From Linepithema humile (Eukaryota; Arthropoda; Insecta; Hymenoptera; Formicidae), in NCBI RefSeq assembly GCF_040581485.1, contig NC_090130.1:24467418-24531417 (forward strand): DNA of 64,000 bases. The letters are read 5' to 3'. The stretch's first letter is position 1, and each line of letters starts with the position of its first letter. The notes beneath the pieces are model-generated. The model was not told where the DNA came from and did no database searches. It was given only the letters and a program-made list of their open reading frames with translations. A program made the position numbers and the translations under genes. Shown in pieces: positions 41,716 to 53,734 of this stretch.

Positions 41716-44700
41716 AGAATGAATACGAGCGAGCGTATGTGAGAGAGAAAGGGGCATAAGAGAATATGCGGAGTGTGAATGTGTGTAAAAAGTAATATAA
41801 TGTAACTATCACGATAGAGTTGATTTAAATTGTAATTATATATGATGTTCTCTCTTACGGCGACACACACACACACACACACACAGACAAGACACACTTG
41901 ACACGACACACAGGACACACGCGAGATATGCTAGGTACTTGTACATATATACATATAATATGCGTTACTTATTAAGTCTAAGCTCTTAAGTATAAGACGC
42001 GCGAATCGTCGAGAAAGAAGAAACCCGTCACATCCTTCGTCCCATCCTGTGAGTCGCGTCGCTATCCTCAAATCCTTCCCTCGAGTTCCATTTTCTACTT
42101 TGTACTATAGCACATTACGATCGGCACACCTCTCACACGCCCTTCCCCCCTCCCCCCCCCGTCCGCCAACATCGTCCCCCACCTCCCTCTTCTCCTCTCG
42201 CGATAATGCTCCCTCTTTCTCCGCGCGATTTCTCCACGGTAACGACGAGCAATATTACTCTTAACAAGCGCGGGGAATTTAGGGAAAGAGCGTACGTACA
42301 AATCGATGCATCTGACCCCGCGAGAGTGTCACACACGAGGATCTTTATGTATGCATCCGTATGCGCGTTGGGCGTCGAACATTCGATGTAGGAACGGCGG
42401 GTGAACGGGATCGTAGGCTGAGCGAATTGAATGCAAAGGCTCGCACCACTCAGGGAAAGAGCAACGATTAAGGCGGAAGAGTAACTCCTTTCCGACCGAG
42501 AGAGTTGATTTGTAGGGTGTACCAGCTGTTGCGAGTACATTGTACTTACGAACATTGGACTGGATGCTATTTCTCACTGTTGGCGTCTTACAGAATTTAA
42601 ATTTGTCAAGCGGATGGAAATTCAGCTCGGCGAAATAAATAAAGAACGAATGAAGGTTCCGCGACGTCTGTTCGACCATTCGAAATCTTTAATCTTTCGA
42701 ATCGTTTAGCAATTAAAAAATTATGCCGGGAGACACGAGGAACACCCTGCAATATGGATTGAAGTGAACGGAAGTAAATCAGTGGTCGAGCTTTTCATTT
42801 CTGATCCGATTCACCCTCCAGTTATTGTGCGCTGAAGGAAGGATTCGGCGTGCGTTTGACTGCTCCGCAGTAAAACAAGTTGTTCCACATTCTTTTTTAC
42901 AAATTACTTAGTTTTCTAATATTTAACTGTAATTATGATTAATATTCTGTAGTCTAAATCATTTTTTTATTATCTTTGAGCGAAGTAAAGTGATGAGTGA
43001 TGATAATTTAACAAATGTCGAATCACGTCTGATATCTGCAAAAATGAACATCTTGCTCACAATGTTTTTCGGCGGAGCAGCCGCGTTGTTCTTCCACGAT
43101 GTTGTTGATACCAAGCGAAGCTACCAGAAGCGTCGTACAGTCGCGCATATTCCAAGTCGCATACGTTTCCATAAATTAATCCCTTCTCAGATTCGATCGA
43201 AGAGAATAATCTGGTGGAAAAAGTAACTCATATATCTTCATTTCGTCGATCTGGAAAAAACGCGCAAAAATTTCTAGAAAAATTAAGTGCTACCAAGAAG
43301 GGTTACGAAGGCCAATGCGTGCCGTGCTAGCAGCGTCTCGCGCGCGATATCATCTCAATCGTGGATCCGCACGTAAACAACACAGTCGAGTAGCAATTGA
43401 ATGGTGATTACTATATACGTAAGTTCAACGAATCAGATTCGATTGCTGGTCGGCTGTTACTGCAGCTATTGTCTTCGTTGAATGCAGTCGACAATAGTCT
43501 ACACGGAGATAATCGATACGAACACACAGGCGGATTTAGCAGAAATAAAAAAAAAGAGTAAAATTGTCGATATGTATAGAAAAATTCTAATGTAAAAAAT
43601 GCGTTTATTGGCGTTGCAGTTTGACATAGTCTACGATGATCTCTGTAATAATAAGATCTGCGGTCCCTTTCGTAAAGGAAATTTCTAAATCCGCCAAAGT
43701 CAACGGTCTCTCACTAGACAAACGTCTGAAGGACATCTCGAAAGACGCACTGAATCTTCGAGATCTTCTTTAAACAACTATTAAGCGTCCTCTCAAGTTT
43801 TGTTGTTTGGCTTTCCACACAAGGTAAATGCGAGCGAGCAACGCTGCGTGGCATCGGCAGGTAATGTTTTTCGCGATCACGCTGACGCGTAGCTCGCGAT
43901 CGGACACGCGTTATTTCGTGAAGTGCCTAAAAACCGCCGAAAGAGAAAGTTACGGTTGTTATTCGCGACGGCAAGGTCGCGCGAGCGAGTCTTCGGCACG
44001 CCGACGTGCATACGGCGAGAGCGGTGTGCGACACGACACTCTAACGATAAAAAAGCGTTTTTTTTTATTTCTAATTTTCTTTCTTTTCAGATTTTTTTTT
44101 TTTTTTTAAATCGGGATATCGGATGGAGGCGTTTGTAAATAGTATAAATAATGCGAGGAGATACGTTTAAGCGAAAAAAATGAAAAAGAGGATATAATAA
44201 GTCTAATATTGAGAAAATATATAAATAAGATATTATATATTATATATTAAAGAAAAAAAGTGTATATGTATACGTATACGTATACGTGTGCGTATATGTG
44301 TATAAGATTATTATATACACGTATATATGTATATATTTATCTTGGTAAATAATACAAAGCGGCGACGGGCTCGCGATCGATCCTTCCTCATCGTCGCGAC
44401 GACATTCGGACGACTCATTTTTACTCGCGCACTTTGCGACTGCTCAGTAATATTTCCCGACATGGCGATCTGTTTTTCTCGGGTCTTTCGCTGAACGACT
44501 TTTCCCGACAGACTGTTTCGCTCCTATGATCAGAGGCCGGTGCATTTCGCCGATTGTGCACGATTTCGAGAGAAGCGTATCTGCGATATATTTCTTTTTT
44601 CATACTAAGCCTGTAACTTGCTTCAACGTGGGGCTTACGTTATAGCACAGCTATATGATCAAGTTCCTATTATTACGGTGTCTGAGCGAAATTTAGTTAT

Positions 44701-45871
44701 TTATTTCGCGATACAGAGTCCGAGTCGTCGTTACGAGAGCTTGTCCGATCTCGTCTCTCCTTTCGGCCCTTTCGAAGAAGATTGTGAGCGAAGAGCGAGA
44801 GTTCCGGGCGGGAGAAGAGACGATAGCGAGATTAGTCAGCGGGGAAGTGATCGGATGCGCGTCCCGGCGCCGTCGTAAGAAATTAGGGCAGGAAGGATGC
44901 ACGATGTTGTACATTGTAAATAGTAGCGCGAAGGACGACGGTTACAGAGAGACACAGAGTTAATTAATTTAAAAGATGAGAGAAATATAGAGTAAAAAAA
45001 AGGGCGATCGCGAGTCGAGGCGGTGTCGTCGGCGCCGCGTCGAGCAAAAAAAAAAAAACAAAAAAGACGCACGGCACAGCGGCACTTCCGGATCGTCCGG
45101 ATCGCAGCGCGGAAGTGCAATATCTGTGCTGTCGCGACGGGACGATGAGAACTCGAAAGCGATCTCCCCGGCGCCGATTGACCTTTGGTGCCGGCTTTCG
45201 CGCGGCTCACGTTCGCGAACGCACACGAGCGAGCGAACGATCGATCGGGGACCTCGCTGAAAATTATCGCGCGCTCACGAACGAACTCTGCTGGAGTCGT
45301 CCGCCTTGATTCGACCCTGACGCCGTGCGCTCGCAACGCGCGCGCCGGGTGCGCGCGTTTTAACAGAGCCGAAAGTTTTACTCCGAGAGATGCGATATAA
45401 TTGTATTCGTCGACGACCACGCGCCGATCACTCGATCATAACGTAGGAGGAGCGTGGCGTTGCGAGGCCGCTGCGTCTAAAAAGCAAAAAGAAACTTAAG
45501 GGGGAAAAAAAAGAACAATACAAATCCATACGGAGCGTGTGACGAGTTTTGAGCGAAGACACCGGCAGTGGTTGCCGCTATGTTTGAGCGAGCGGGACGA
45601 AAACGCGTACGACTCGATCGGGCCCACGTTTGTACTTGCGCACAAAAAGCACGTGTGCTCCTCGATTATTTAGGAATTGAGAAAAAACAATCGGCGAATG
45701 AAGGAATGTCGCAGGAGAGAGAAATCGCAATTACTCTAGTCCTAGATGCGGTCAGCGAATAGTACGGCACACGTGTGTTCGCGAGTGATCGGGCGTGTCG
45801 CCATTTCCTTTCGTTTCTCTTTGTTCTAAAATCGTGGAGTTGTATCACGTACTGTTCTACCAAAATATATT

Positions 45872-45908
45872 AGCGGCGGCGGCAGCGGCAGCAGTAACAG
45901 CAGCAACA

Positions 45909-45940
<32 letters not shown>

Positions 45941-45966
45941 GGCAGCGGCAGCAGCAGCAGCAGCAG
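45872..45966. repeat. (GCA)n / (GCG)n trinucleotide repeat
   Basis: GCA, GCG and ACA triplets, interrupted. It lies about 50-200 bases before the AATAAA signals. The frames across it (poly-Ala or poly-Gln) have no conserved flanks, so it is more likely untranslated. Confidence 0.9.
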
Positions 45967-46018
45967 AACTGACAGTAAATGCGGAGTCGTTTAACTGGAT
46001 ATTGAATGACAAAAGTTG

Positions 46019-46076
46019 AATAAAAAGAAAACTGCGGCGCACGATATGAAAAACAACAAGAACTATCAAAAATAAA
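46019..46076 (+). terminator. Two plus-strand poly(A) signals
   Basis: AATAAA at 46019-46024 and again at 46071-46076. They are the last plus-strand signals before the convergent zinc-finger gene, so they are candidates for the distal end of the taranis transcript. Confidence 0.4.
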
Positions 46077-46289
46077 GAATATTATTCTATATATAACAAT
46101 GACTTTTATTATACCTGATCTTTCGTCTTTTAATTACGTAGATAATCGTATTATTATAAGTTTCCAGTAAACCGTTGAATAGAAAATCGCATAATCCTAT
46201 TTACACAATAATTTCCTCAGTTAAGTATGCGCAAAATTTCTATAAAACTTCTGACGATTGGCGGCATTTATCCCAGCATGGATTTCATC

Positions 46290-46295
46290 TTTATT
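46290..46295 (-). terminator. Poly(A) signal of the THAP-ZAD zinc-finger gene
   Basis: TTTATT on the plus strand reads AATAAA on the minus strand, about 320 bases beyond the stop codon of the zinc-finger gene. Placement fits a short 3' UTR. Confidence 0.45.
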
Positions 46296-46612
46296 CGCAA
46301 TCCGCAAACTGCACATCTTGTTAGATTTTGAAGAATATTGATGGAGCTGTGGGCAGAAGCAAAAAGAATTTCGTTAAAAACGCAAGTAAGTATAATAATT
46401 ACAAGTATAACGATAGAAAAATGCTTACACCAAGTGTTTTCTTGATATTTCGTACATTTTCGATATTTCGAAAACGATATTTAAATATAATTCTGACTCG
46501 ATACATTATCGTTCTCAATATCTATTCACGCGTTAGTCCGCGAATTTTGTTCCAGTCAGCCGTCGGTGGATGAAATTATACCTCATGTATACAATTATAA
46601 TTAGTATTAAAA

Positions 46613-49600
46613 TTATTCAATCTCCGAAGAGTCAGTAGCGCTGACATAAGCTTGAAGAATATGTGGCGGCGAACCGACATAGTTCGGTATCACCGAAGTC
46701 TCTTGTTCATGCGCTGCGGCGTGCTTCAACATATCTTTCTTCCGTTTAAAGACCTCATTACAATGACCACATTGCATTAATTTGCTATTGTGCGTTTTTG
46801 CATGCTTCAACATGTCGTTCTTTTGCGAGAAGCTTCTACCACAAGTCTCGCAAGTGTACGGCTTAACACCCGTATGGATCCTCTCGTGGACAGCTAGCGC
46901 GCCTTTGCGCGTAAAACATTTGTTGCAATAACGACACTTGTGCGGCTTCAGGCCCGTGTGAATCTTCATGTGCTGGCTGAGATTACTGGAACATCTGTAT
47001 CGCGTATTGCACACCTTACAGACGTACGGGCGTTCGCCAGTATGTATTCTCTCGTGAATCAGCCGCGCCTCTCTCGAGACGAACGAGTCTCCGCAGTAGT
47101 GACACATGTGCGGCTTCTCCTTAAAATGCATAGACTTCTTGTGATACAACAACGAGCTCTTACTCGCTAATTTTTTGCCGCACTCATCACACTCCATGCA
47201 TAGTTTATTGTCTTTGTGTATTCGTTCGTGATTTATCAACAGAGCGCGTTTCGCAAACATCTTGTTGCAGACGCTACACTGCCATACATCCTTATCGTTG
47301 CATCTCTTTTTAATGCTATCTACTATTTCTTCCGTAGTATGATTTTTCCTGTGTATCTTCAATTCGCTCATAGATTTGCATTTGTAGGCACAGACCTACA
47401 ATATTGAATCAGTGACTCGTATTATTTTTAATAAGAATGTGTGATAATAAAATCATCAAAATATAATAATAAAAATAATATATATATCTATCAGATTTGA
47501 TTCTGATGTATAAAGACAAGAAGTTTACAATTTGCAATAAACTTACGCTGCAAGTGTATGCCCCATCCCCATTATTGTGCCGTTTCATATGCGTATTCAT
47601 GTTCCCTCTTCGATTAAACGTTGTGCCGCAAATTGGGCATATGTGTTTGTTGGAACTGTGTGATAATTTGTGTTGTCGTAACTGAATCCTCTTGTAGAAG
47701 GCTTTCCCGCATTGTTCGCAAGAATACGGTCTGTTGTCATCATGTAGATTCATATGTTCTCGCAAATGAAATCTATATGAACACGAAACATAAGGTACAA
47801 AAGATATGGCTTTGTAAAATCAATCGAAATAGTTTTTCTAAATAAAATTTCTAAAATTATTACCGTGATCTGAACGCATTGCCACAGACCTCACACACAT
47901 GTCTCTTCTTTACAGATTCGTCCAAGTGAATTCTTTTATGACCTCTTAAATTATTGGAGTGCTTAAAACTCTTTCCACACAAATCGCAAAGATATGGCTT
48001 ATCTATCCTGTGAGTAGCTTCGTGAATGTCCAAGCTGGACCATTTTTCGTACGTTTTATCGCACGTGGAGCATTTAAATAATAATTGTCCTTTATGCGAT
48101 TCCATAATATGATCTAACAAGTTTTTTCTATTGTGATAAACTTCCTTACAATGTCCACATCTTTTACTAGTTTCAGTGAGATTCCCATGAAGACATTTGT
48201 GATTATTGTAATTCTGCTGACATTGAAACACTTGGTTGCAAGTTGTACAATGTAGTGGTTGAGAGACTTCAGCAGACTTGTTAATAGCTTGATTATTTTC
48301 AAATCTTTTGTTACATATCTGCGAACTTTCTAGTTCTAACAATGAACTAACTTGTTCATTCTTATATTTTCTAGTTTCTGCAATTTTAGGTACAGTTATA
48401 TACTTAGGAACATTTTCGTTCTTACCACAGAATATTTTATGATTCTCAAATACTTCCTGTGTCTCGCAGACAGTTTGGCACTGCAAACATAAAATGCTTT
48501 GATTTCCATCCAAAATTTTACCTCGTTGAATTTGAGATATTTCTCCCGCAATAGTCTGATTATTTCGATTGTTAACTTCTCTACAAGTTTGAATTAAAGG
48601 GCTTAGCTGTGATGACATAATATTCTTTGTAACATTCTCGAAATTATTACTTTGTGTTTCAGAACATTCTCCACTCTCTAGCTCTCTCAAACATGTTTTT
48701 GTTTTAGAGTTCAGCATCTTATACGTAGCAAATGAGGCACATTCAGGTTGTATATTATCATCCATACATATTTCTTGAACTATCTCCAATGAACATTCTT
48801 CAATCAAAGCATTGTACTTGCTCTCATATTCTGACTGCAAAATGTCATACTTTTACAGATTTACAGATTATACATAATAAGAATATTTTACAAACATTTT
48901 TGATAGACAAATCTGTAAAAAAAATTTAAAGGCTAATATCACATTACCTCTTTGTCGATATTTAAAAATCTTCTCAACCTAATATCAGTTCTTAAACATG
49001 AAATAATTAGTGAGTGTGTAATTTCCAATTTGTTGCAGCAATCAATGCATACTTTCTGCGGCATTGAATCTTCTATGTCAATTGAGACAGGCATATGCAA
49101 ACTTATTTTTTCCTTTAATCTAAGCTCTATACCTTTGGCTGCAAAAATATCTACTCCCTCCAAAGCAGATTCACCACAAATTCGACATAAATTGGAAAGT
49201 CTGATGGTGATGTCACGATATTCATCTATCTCAACATTCATATCGCAATATGTTAAAGGCACATTGTCGCCTACTTCTTGGAGATGTTGCGATTTGTCAA
49301 ATATACTTATCGATTCACTATTGATACTTAAATTGGTCCCAAATAACGTAGGAACAGTGCCTTCTTCTATAATAATAGGAATGGTTTTGCTTATGTAACA
49401 GCGATCTTCGATATGATGGGAGCAAATGTAATAATTTAAATGCAATTCTGCATTCGATTTTGTGGTCAAATCGGATCTGCCACAACATTTTGCCCATATT
49501 TTAGCCCTGTAAAAATAATTTTTTAAATTTTGTCTTACAGTAATAAACTGATAATATATCTCTGAGACAATTACATATCATTATTGAGTAACAATAAATG

Positions 49601-49769
49601 AGTTTTCTAATTACTTAAATATCACTTATCCTAGTAAACATTAGAAGCATTAACTTATCGAAGACTGCACTTACGTGTCATCATTAGGAAAATTAATGAA
49701 TATGATATTTGACGAATCCTCATTTTCTGAAGAGTATTTACAATTTAACGCGGCGCAAACAATTCTCAT
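46613..49769 (-). CDS. THAP-ZAD-C2H2 zinc-finger transcription factor (877 aa, five exons)
   Basis: Exons: 49675-49769, 48948-49506, 47864-48834, 47547-47772 and 46613-47395. All introns are GT-AG and the joins keep frame. The first exon is outside any long open frame but encodes MRIVCAALNC and the start of a THAP domain. The THAP DNA-binding domain (residues 1-88) has C5-x4-C10, invariant W36, C60-x2-H63 and the terminal GTVPTLF box. A ZAD domain follows (about 138-212) with Cys pairs C139/C142 and C185/C188. ZAD is an arthropod-type dimerisation module. A linker carries one degenerate finger (from C334). Then come 15 C2H2 fingers (about 414-845), several joined by TGE/TGV/TGLKP linkers. It is likely a nuclear sequence-specific DNA-binding protein; target unknown. 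THAP plus ZAD in one protein is an unusual architecture. It lies on the same strand as TTLL12, about 530 bases downstream of it. I do not recognise a specific ortholog. Confidence 0.88.
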
Positions 49770-50300
49770 GTTGAATGATTATTGTCAATTATACGTAAGA
49801 TCAAATCTGATTACTCAAACTGTACTTCTCAAGCAATATTTTTGTTTATGTGTCGCTGAGGAACACGACTGCTACGCCATTCTCCCTACTTTTCGTGAAC
49901 TATCTCATTCGTGGCGCCTTATTTTAAAATTATACCTTGGATTATCACTACTCTCGTGACAAAGCATGTACATTTTGCAATAATTAATTTTATTTATACA
50001 AATGGTGTATAATTAATTTCATAATACATTTTATAGATTGTTAATGTAATTAATGCTAAATCAGAAATTTATATTAATGTCGAAAGTGATGTGAAACACT
50101 TGTTATTAATTTGAGTCTGAAATACGAATAACTCAAACATATTTCGATCGCTCATAAATATGAATTTATTTAACTTATAATAATTTAGTTATTTAATCAC
50201 AACCAGCGTATGTGTACGTGTGTAACAAAATTCAATAATCATAAAATCATATATTATTAAGAAGTATTTTATATAAAATTTTTTTATATAAACAGCGAGA
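49770..50300. other. Intergenic gap between TTLL12 and the zinc-finger gene
   Basis: An AT-rich spacer of 530 bases. It must contain the TTLL12 3' end and the zinc-finger promoter. I see no conserved core-promoter motif. Confidence 0.5.
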
Positions 50301-52148
50301 TTATACTTCAATCGAATTTAGCACATGAAAGATTTCTGGATTGTCAATGTCCAAAAACAAACATTTAAATACGTCATTGTAAAAATCTGGATAATATTCA
50401 CACGCTCGCTGACAATCGGGTGTAAAATTAATTTCTAAAAGCTTGGGCTGCATCTCCGAGTCTCTCCACTCCAACATTAAGTCTGCGGCATACAAAGCTC
50501 TACTTTGCGGACTTTCGGCGATTCCCCTTGGCGGCAATTGTGCGACTGCGGCCTCAAAAACCTGTCGCAACACGGAAAGAACTTTTGGCTCGACATAGGT
50601 TTTCCAGGGATAATCCGGATATTGATTTTCCCACTCAACGATGAAATCGGCGCATTTCACGTGGCAGAGATTCTCTTCAATGTAATTCATCACGGTGAAA
50701 TGTTGTGCATATACGTCAAAGTTATTCAACGCAAATGGTAGATTCGCAAAACGCAAGAAAAAGTTTGCGTAAGCGTACGCGCATAGTGGTTTTACAGATT
50801 TCAGCAACACGACGTATCTCACGTCGAATTTCACTTGATGAACGTTTGGTCTGTTGTACAAAACTGGTCGTGATATGTACTTTTGTGCAATTTTAGGCCC
50901 TGTACAAGGTAGTCTTAGAATGTGATAGAGATTATTAGTGATGTGAGTATCCAAGCCTCTTGCTAAATTCCACGGTTTGCAAATCCAATGATTATCCAAA
51001 TCCTTATCTGCCCGTTGCGTAAAGTATGCAACAAATTGTACCAATTCTGTGCTCAAGTTATACGTCGTCGGTAACCAAACCGGATAAGTGTCAAGAGTGT
51101 CAAAATCATACAATTTGTTTGTTGCTTTTCTTCTGCAAACAATCGACAAGAGATCCTTTATCGTCAAAACATTTTCATATGGAAATTGATTTACAAAAAC
51201 ATGAGGCGAAGAAATACTTAATTCCTTATACATTTTAAAATGCGACACGAGCCACAATATATCCGCTTCTTCTTTGTTGTCTGTGATTTCAAATGCAGGA
51301 TCTGTCAAATAATTATTCACATTACTGTACTGTGAAAAAACCTTCAATTTTTGGCTGATATTTTTCTTGATTGTATCCATCTTTTCCGGCAAGCTTTCAG
51401 AAACATGCCCTGTTGAGAAGTAATTTGTGTCTGGTTCAGTTTGTTCAAAACTTTCGTTTTCAAAAGTGCTGTGTACCCAAGGCAACAATAATGCACGTCT
51501 CTTTTGAGCACTCTTTGTCTGGCCTTCTACAAAATCCCTTGTGACTTCATCGCCTACAGCAACATCTTTTATAGGAAACAGAAGTGTATAAATAGTACCA
51601 TCTGGCATATACAGAAAAGGCACTGCTCTAAAATTTGGTTCATCACAATGATTTATGGCTGATCCAACTTCATCCATAACATACCATATTGGCATCCTAT
51701 CTTCTACCTCGCCATAATTTATTGAATATGACTGATTGTATCGCCACATCTCATTTAAAACATTTTCAATTTTTTCTTGCTCTTCTGCATCAGTATCTAA
51801 GCCCATGAGAGAGCACATGCGATCAAGCAGAGCAGGTACTTGAGTTAAATGTTGTTGAGCATTGGAGACATCATATGTCCATGCATGATCAATCAAATAA
51901 ATGTTATTTCTATCTTGTGCACAAATTCCATCTTGCGCAGATACAAGCAATTTCCAAACTGGATCTGTAACACATTTTTCTCCCTCTTCGTATTCTACTT
52001 TCACCAACTGGAAGACTAGACCAGCGTCAAAAATCTGATCCTTTAATTTCTTGTACAGAATTTCCCAAAATAATTGTGGAATACCGTAAGACTCAAGTTG
52101 TAGTCCATGTGTCTGAAGAAATACATTATATAAATTTGTCCCATCCAT
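50301..52148 (-). CDS. TTLL12: Tubulin-tyrosine ligase-like protein 12 (615 aa)
   Basis: TTLL12 is a divergent, conserved member of the tubulin-tyrosine-ligase-like family, linked to tubulin and histone modification. The first half matches the SET-like region: INHCDEPNF resembles the SET NHSCxPN motif, and VGDEVTRDF resembles GEELTxDY. The second half is the TTL ATP-grasp domain: DNHWICKPWNLARG at about residues 384-397, VKFDVRYVVLLKS, and LLEINFTPDC at about 570-579 with the Glu-x-Asn metal-site pattern. The length is close to the human protein (about 640 aa), so it looks complete. The coding region is a single exon, unlike the many-exon vertebrate gene. The start Met is chosen because similarity begins there and a 5' UTR acceptor lies 20 bases upstream. 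It is divergent from the RBM34-like array. Confidence 0.93.
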   Translation of the reverse strand: MDGTNLYNVFLQTHGLQLESYGIPQLFWEILYKKLKDQIFDAGLVFQLVKVEYEEGEKCVTDPVWKLLVSAQDGICAQDRNNIYLIDHAWTYDVSNAQQHLTQVPALLDRMCSLMGLDTDAEEQEKIENVLNEMWRYNQSYSINYGEVEDRMPIWYVMDEVGSAINHCDEPNFRAVPFLYMPDGTIYTLLFPIKDVAVGDEVTRDFVEGQTKSAQKRRALLLPWVHSTFENESFEQTEPDTNYFSTGHVSESLPEKMDTIKKNISQKLKVFSQYSNVNNYLTDPAFEITDNKEEADILWLVSHFKMYKELSISSPHVFVNQFPYENVLTIKDLLSIVCRRKATNKLYDFDTLDTYPVWLPTTYNLSTELVQFVAYFTQRADKDLDNHWICKPWNLARGLDTHITNNLYHILRLPCTGPKIAQKYISRPVLYNRPNVHQVKFDVRYVVLLKSVKPLCAYAYANFFLRFANLPFALNNFDVYAQHFTVMNYIEENLCHVKCADFIVEWENQYPDYPWKTYVEPKVLSVLRQVFEAAVAQLPPRGIAESPQSRALYAADLMLEWRDSEMQPKLLEINFTPDCQRACEYYPDFYNDVFKCLFLDIDNPEIFHVLNSIEV

Positions 52149-52168
52149 TACAAGATAAATTAATGAAC

Positions 52169-52253
52169 CTAAAATAATTTGACATTAATTATTTTTCAAT
52201 CCAAAAAGAACAAAAATATCAGATATATATTATTAAAAATGACCGATACTTAC
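52169..52253 (-). other. Candidate 5' UTR intron of TTLL12
   Basis: On the minus strand a strong donor (CAT|GTAAGTATC) begins at 52253, and the acceptor ATTATTTTAG ends at 52169. This gives an 85-base intron just before the TTLL12 start codon. The left boundary of the tandem duplication (about 52176) falls inside it. The corresponding donor is mutated in the duplicated copies at 58.3 and 62.4 kb. Confidence 0.55.
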
Positions 52254-52767
52254 ATGTATTTCTCGAAATCGAAGATATTGATTGTGACAGTCAATCTATT
52301 GACAGAGAATGATCGACTATAATATATTGACAATAAAAATCAAATAAAATTTAGAACAAGATATTTATTTAGATTCTTTTACTTATTTATACTAAATCCG
52401 TCTTCATAGAACTTAACATTCATTTAGCAAAATACATGAAACCTGAAGAGACCAGGAATTAATGTTTACAGACAGTGATGCAAACTCGAGCCGGCCAGCA
52501 CCCGAGCACCGCGGTAGGGGAAGCACGCACACAAACGAGAATCGTGACGTCACACGTACGTGTGCGCTTCGTCGTTCAGTTTGTAGAAGCGAGTGGACAT
52601 ACGTGTACGCATCTTTATCGAAAACATTTTCATCTAGAAGAATCTAATTTTATACATTGTTATTAGAGAATTAAAATAGAGATTCTGATTTGGTCATTAA
52701 AATGTTATTTACGGACGAGTCATGTTTTACTGGTGAGCGATATCATTGGCAATCTTTGATCGATTAC

Positions 52768-52986
52768 AAGCCTAATTTAAATCTCAAATAGTTTTATTAT
52801 TAATTATTGAGTGGTCTTCCGCGCCACCCATGAGGTGCCACTTATAGCGCGTTAGGTTTTTCAACGTGGACCTTCGCCTGTAGCCCTATTATACCACATT
52901 TCAATATTTTTTTATGTTTGCAAAAGGGAGATATATATGAATATGTGTCTGTATATATATAAATATATAGACTTATATTTAATAGA

Positions 52987-53035
<49 letters not shown>

Positions 53036-53143
53036 GTGTGCGTGTGTGTCTCGTGTCTGCAAAAGAGAGACATATGTATATGTCTCGTGTCTGCAAAAAA
53101 GTGACATATGTATATGTCTCATGTCTGCAAAAAAGAGACATAT

Positions 53144-53196
<53 letters not shown>

Positions 53197-53454
53197 TCAT
53201 ATTTTTTGCAGACAAGATTTATCTGTCTTACCTGTCGTTCACAGTTCCCAAGTAGCACATGTTTGTATGAAAACATTGGATACGATTAGGAAATGTAAAT
53301 GAAGCGAACATGTGCAATCTAGGGTGTGATGACCGGGTTTTTTGCTGACAACGTATTTTTTATCCACCAGTAGGTCACAAATGTGATCTTTTGCAGACAA
53401 CCTAGATAGACAAATATGTTCTCTCTTTTGCAGACACGAGACACACACGCACAC

Positions 53455-53515
<61 letters not shown>

Positions 53516-53734
53516 TCTATTAAATATAAGTCTATATATTTATATATATACAGACACATATTCATATATATCTCCCTTTTGCAAACATAAAAAAATATTG
53601 AAATGTGGTATAATAGGGCTACAGGCGAAGGTCCACGTTGAAAAACCTAACGCGCTATAAGTGGCACCTCATGGGTGGCGCGGAAGACCACTCAATAATT
53701 AATAATAAAACTATTTGAGATTTAAATTAGGCTT
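52768..53734. repeat. Long inverted repeat nested in the hAT element (about 300-bp arms)
   Basis: The left arm 52768-53070 and right arm 53420-53734 are reverse complements. They look identical apart from the length of an internal CA/TG microsatellite (about 43 and 56 bases). The spacer of about 350 bases carries short tandem units (TGTCTGCAAAA with GACATAT) and an AT run (53148-53192). Imperfect direct repeats of about 95 bp flank the palindrome (52676-52767 and 53786-53893). Transcription through it would give a long hairpin RNA. Confidence 0.88.

Larger units (their letters stand above)
38221..46080 (+). other. Putative long 3' UTR or 3' flank of taranis
   Basis: No coding signal is seen in nearly 7.9 kb. 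It holds an ACT/TAC-rich stretch (38560-38760), CA repeats (39497-39520, 39667-39704, 41861-41884), a GA repeat, a TA-rich patch (44225-44340) and a GCA repeat near its end. Sequences matching the Pumilio site TGTANATA occur on the plus strand at 40038, 41940, 44134, 44328 and 44915. AATAAA signals occur at 39090-39095 (possible proximal poly(A) site) and at 46019-46024 and 46071-46076 (distal). The next gene converges from the other strand. The UTR interpretation is inference and needs transcript data. Confidence 0.4.

Noticed and set aside
42990..43226. 78-codon plus-strand frame with a hydrophobic stretch
   Set aside because: No recognisable homology, and it lies in the putative taranis 3' flank. 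It could be chance. I would need conservation to accept it.
52842..53565. Several frames rich in His/Thr/Cys/Val in the hairpin region
   Set aside because: Produced by CA/TG and TA repeats inside the mobile element. Mirrored on both strands by the palindrome.
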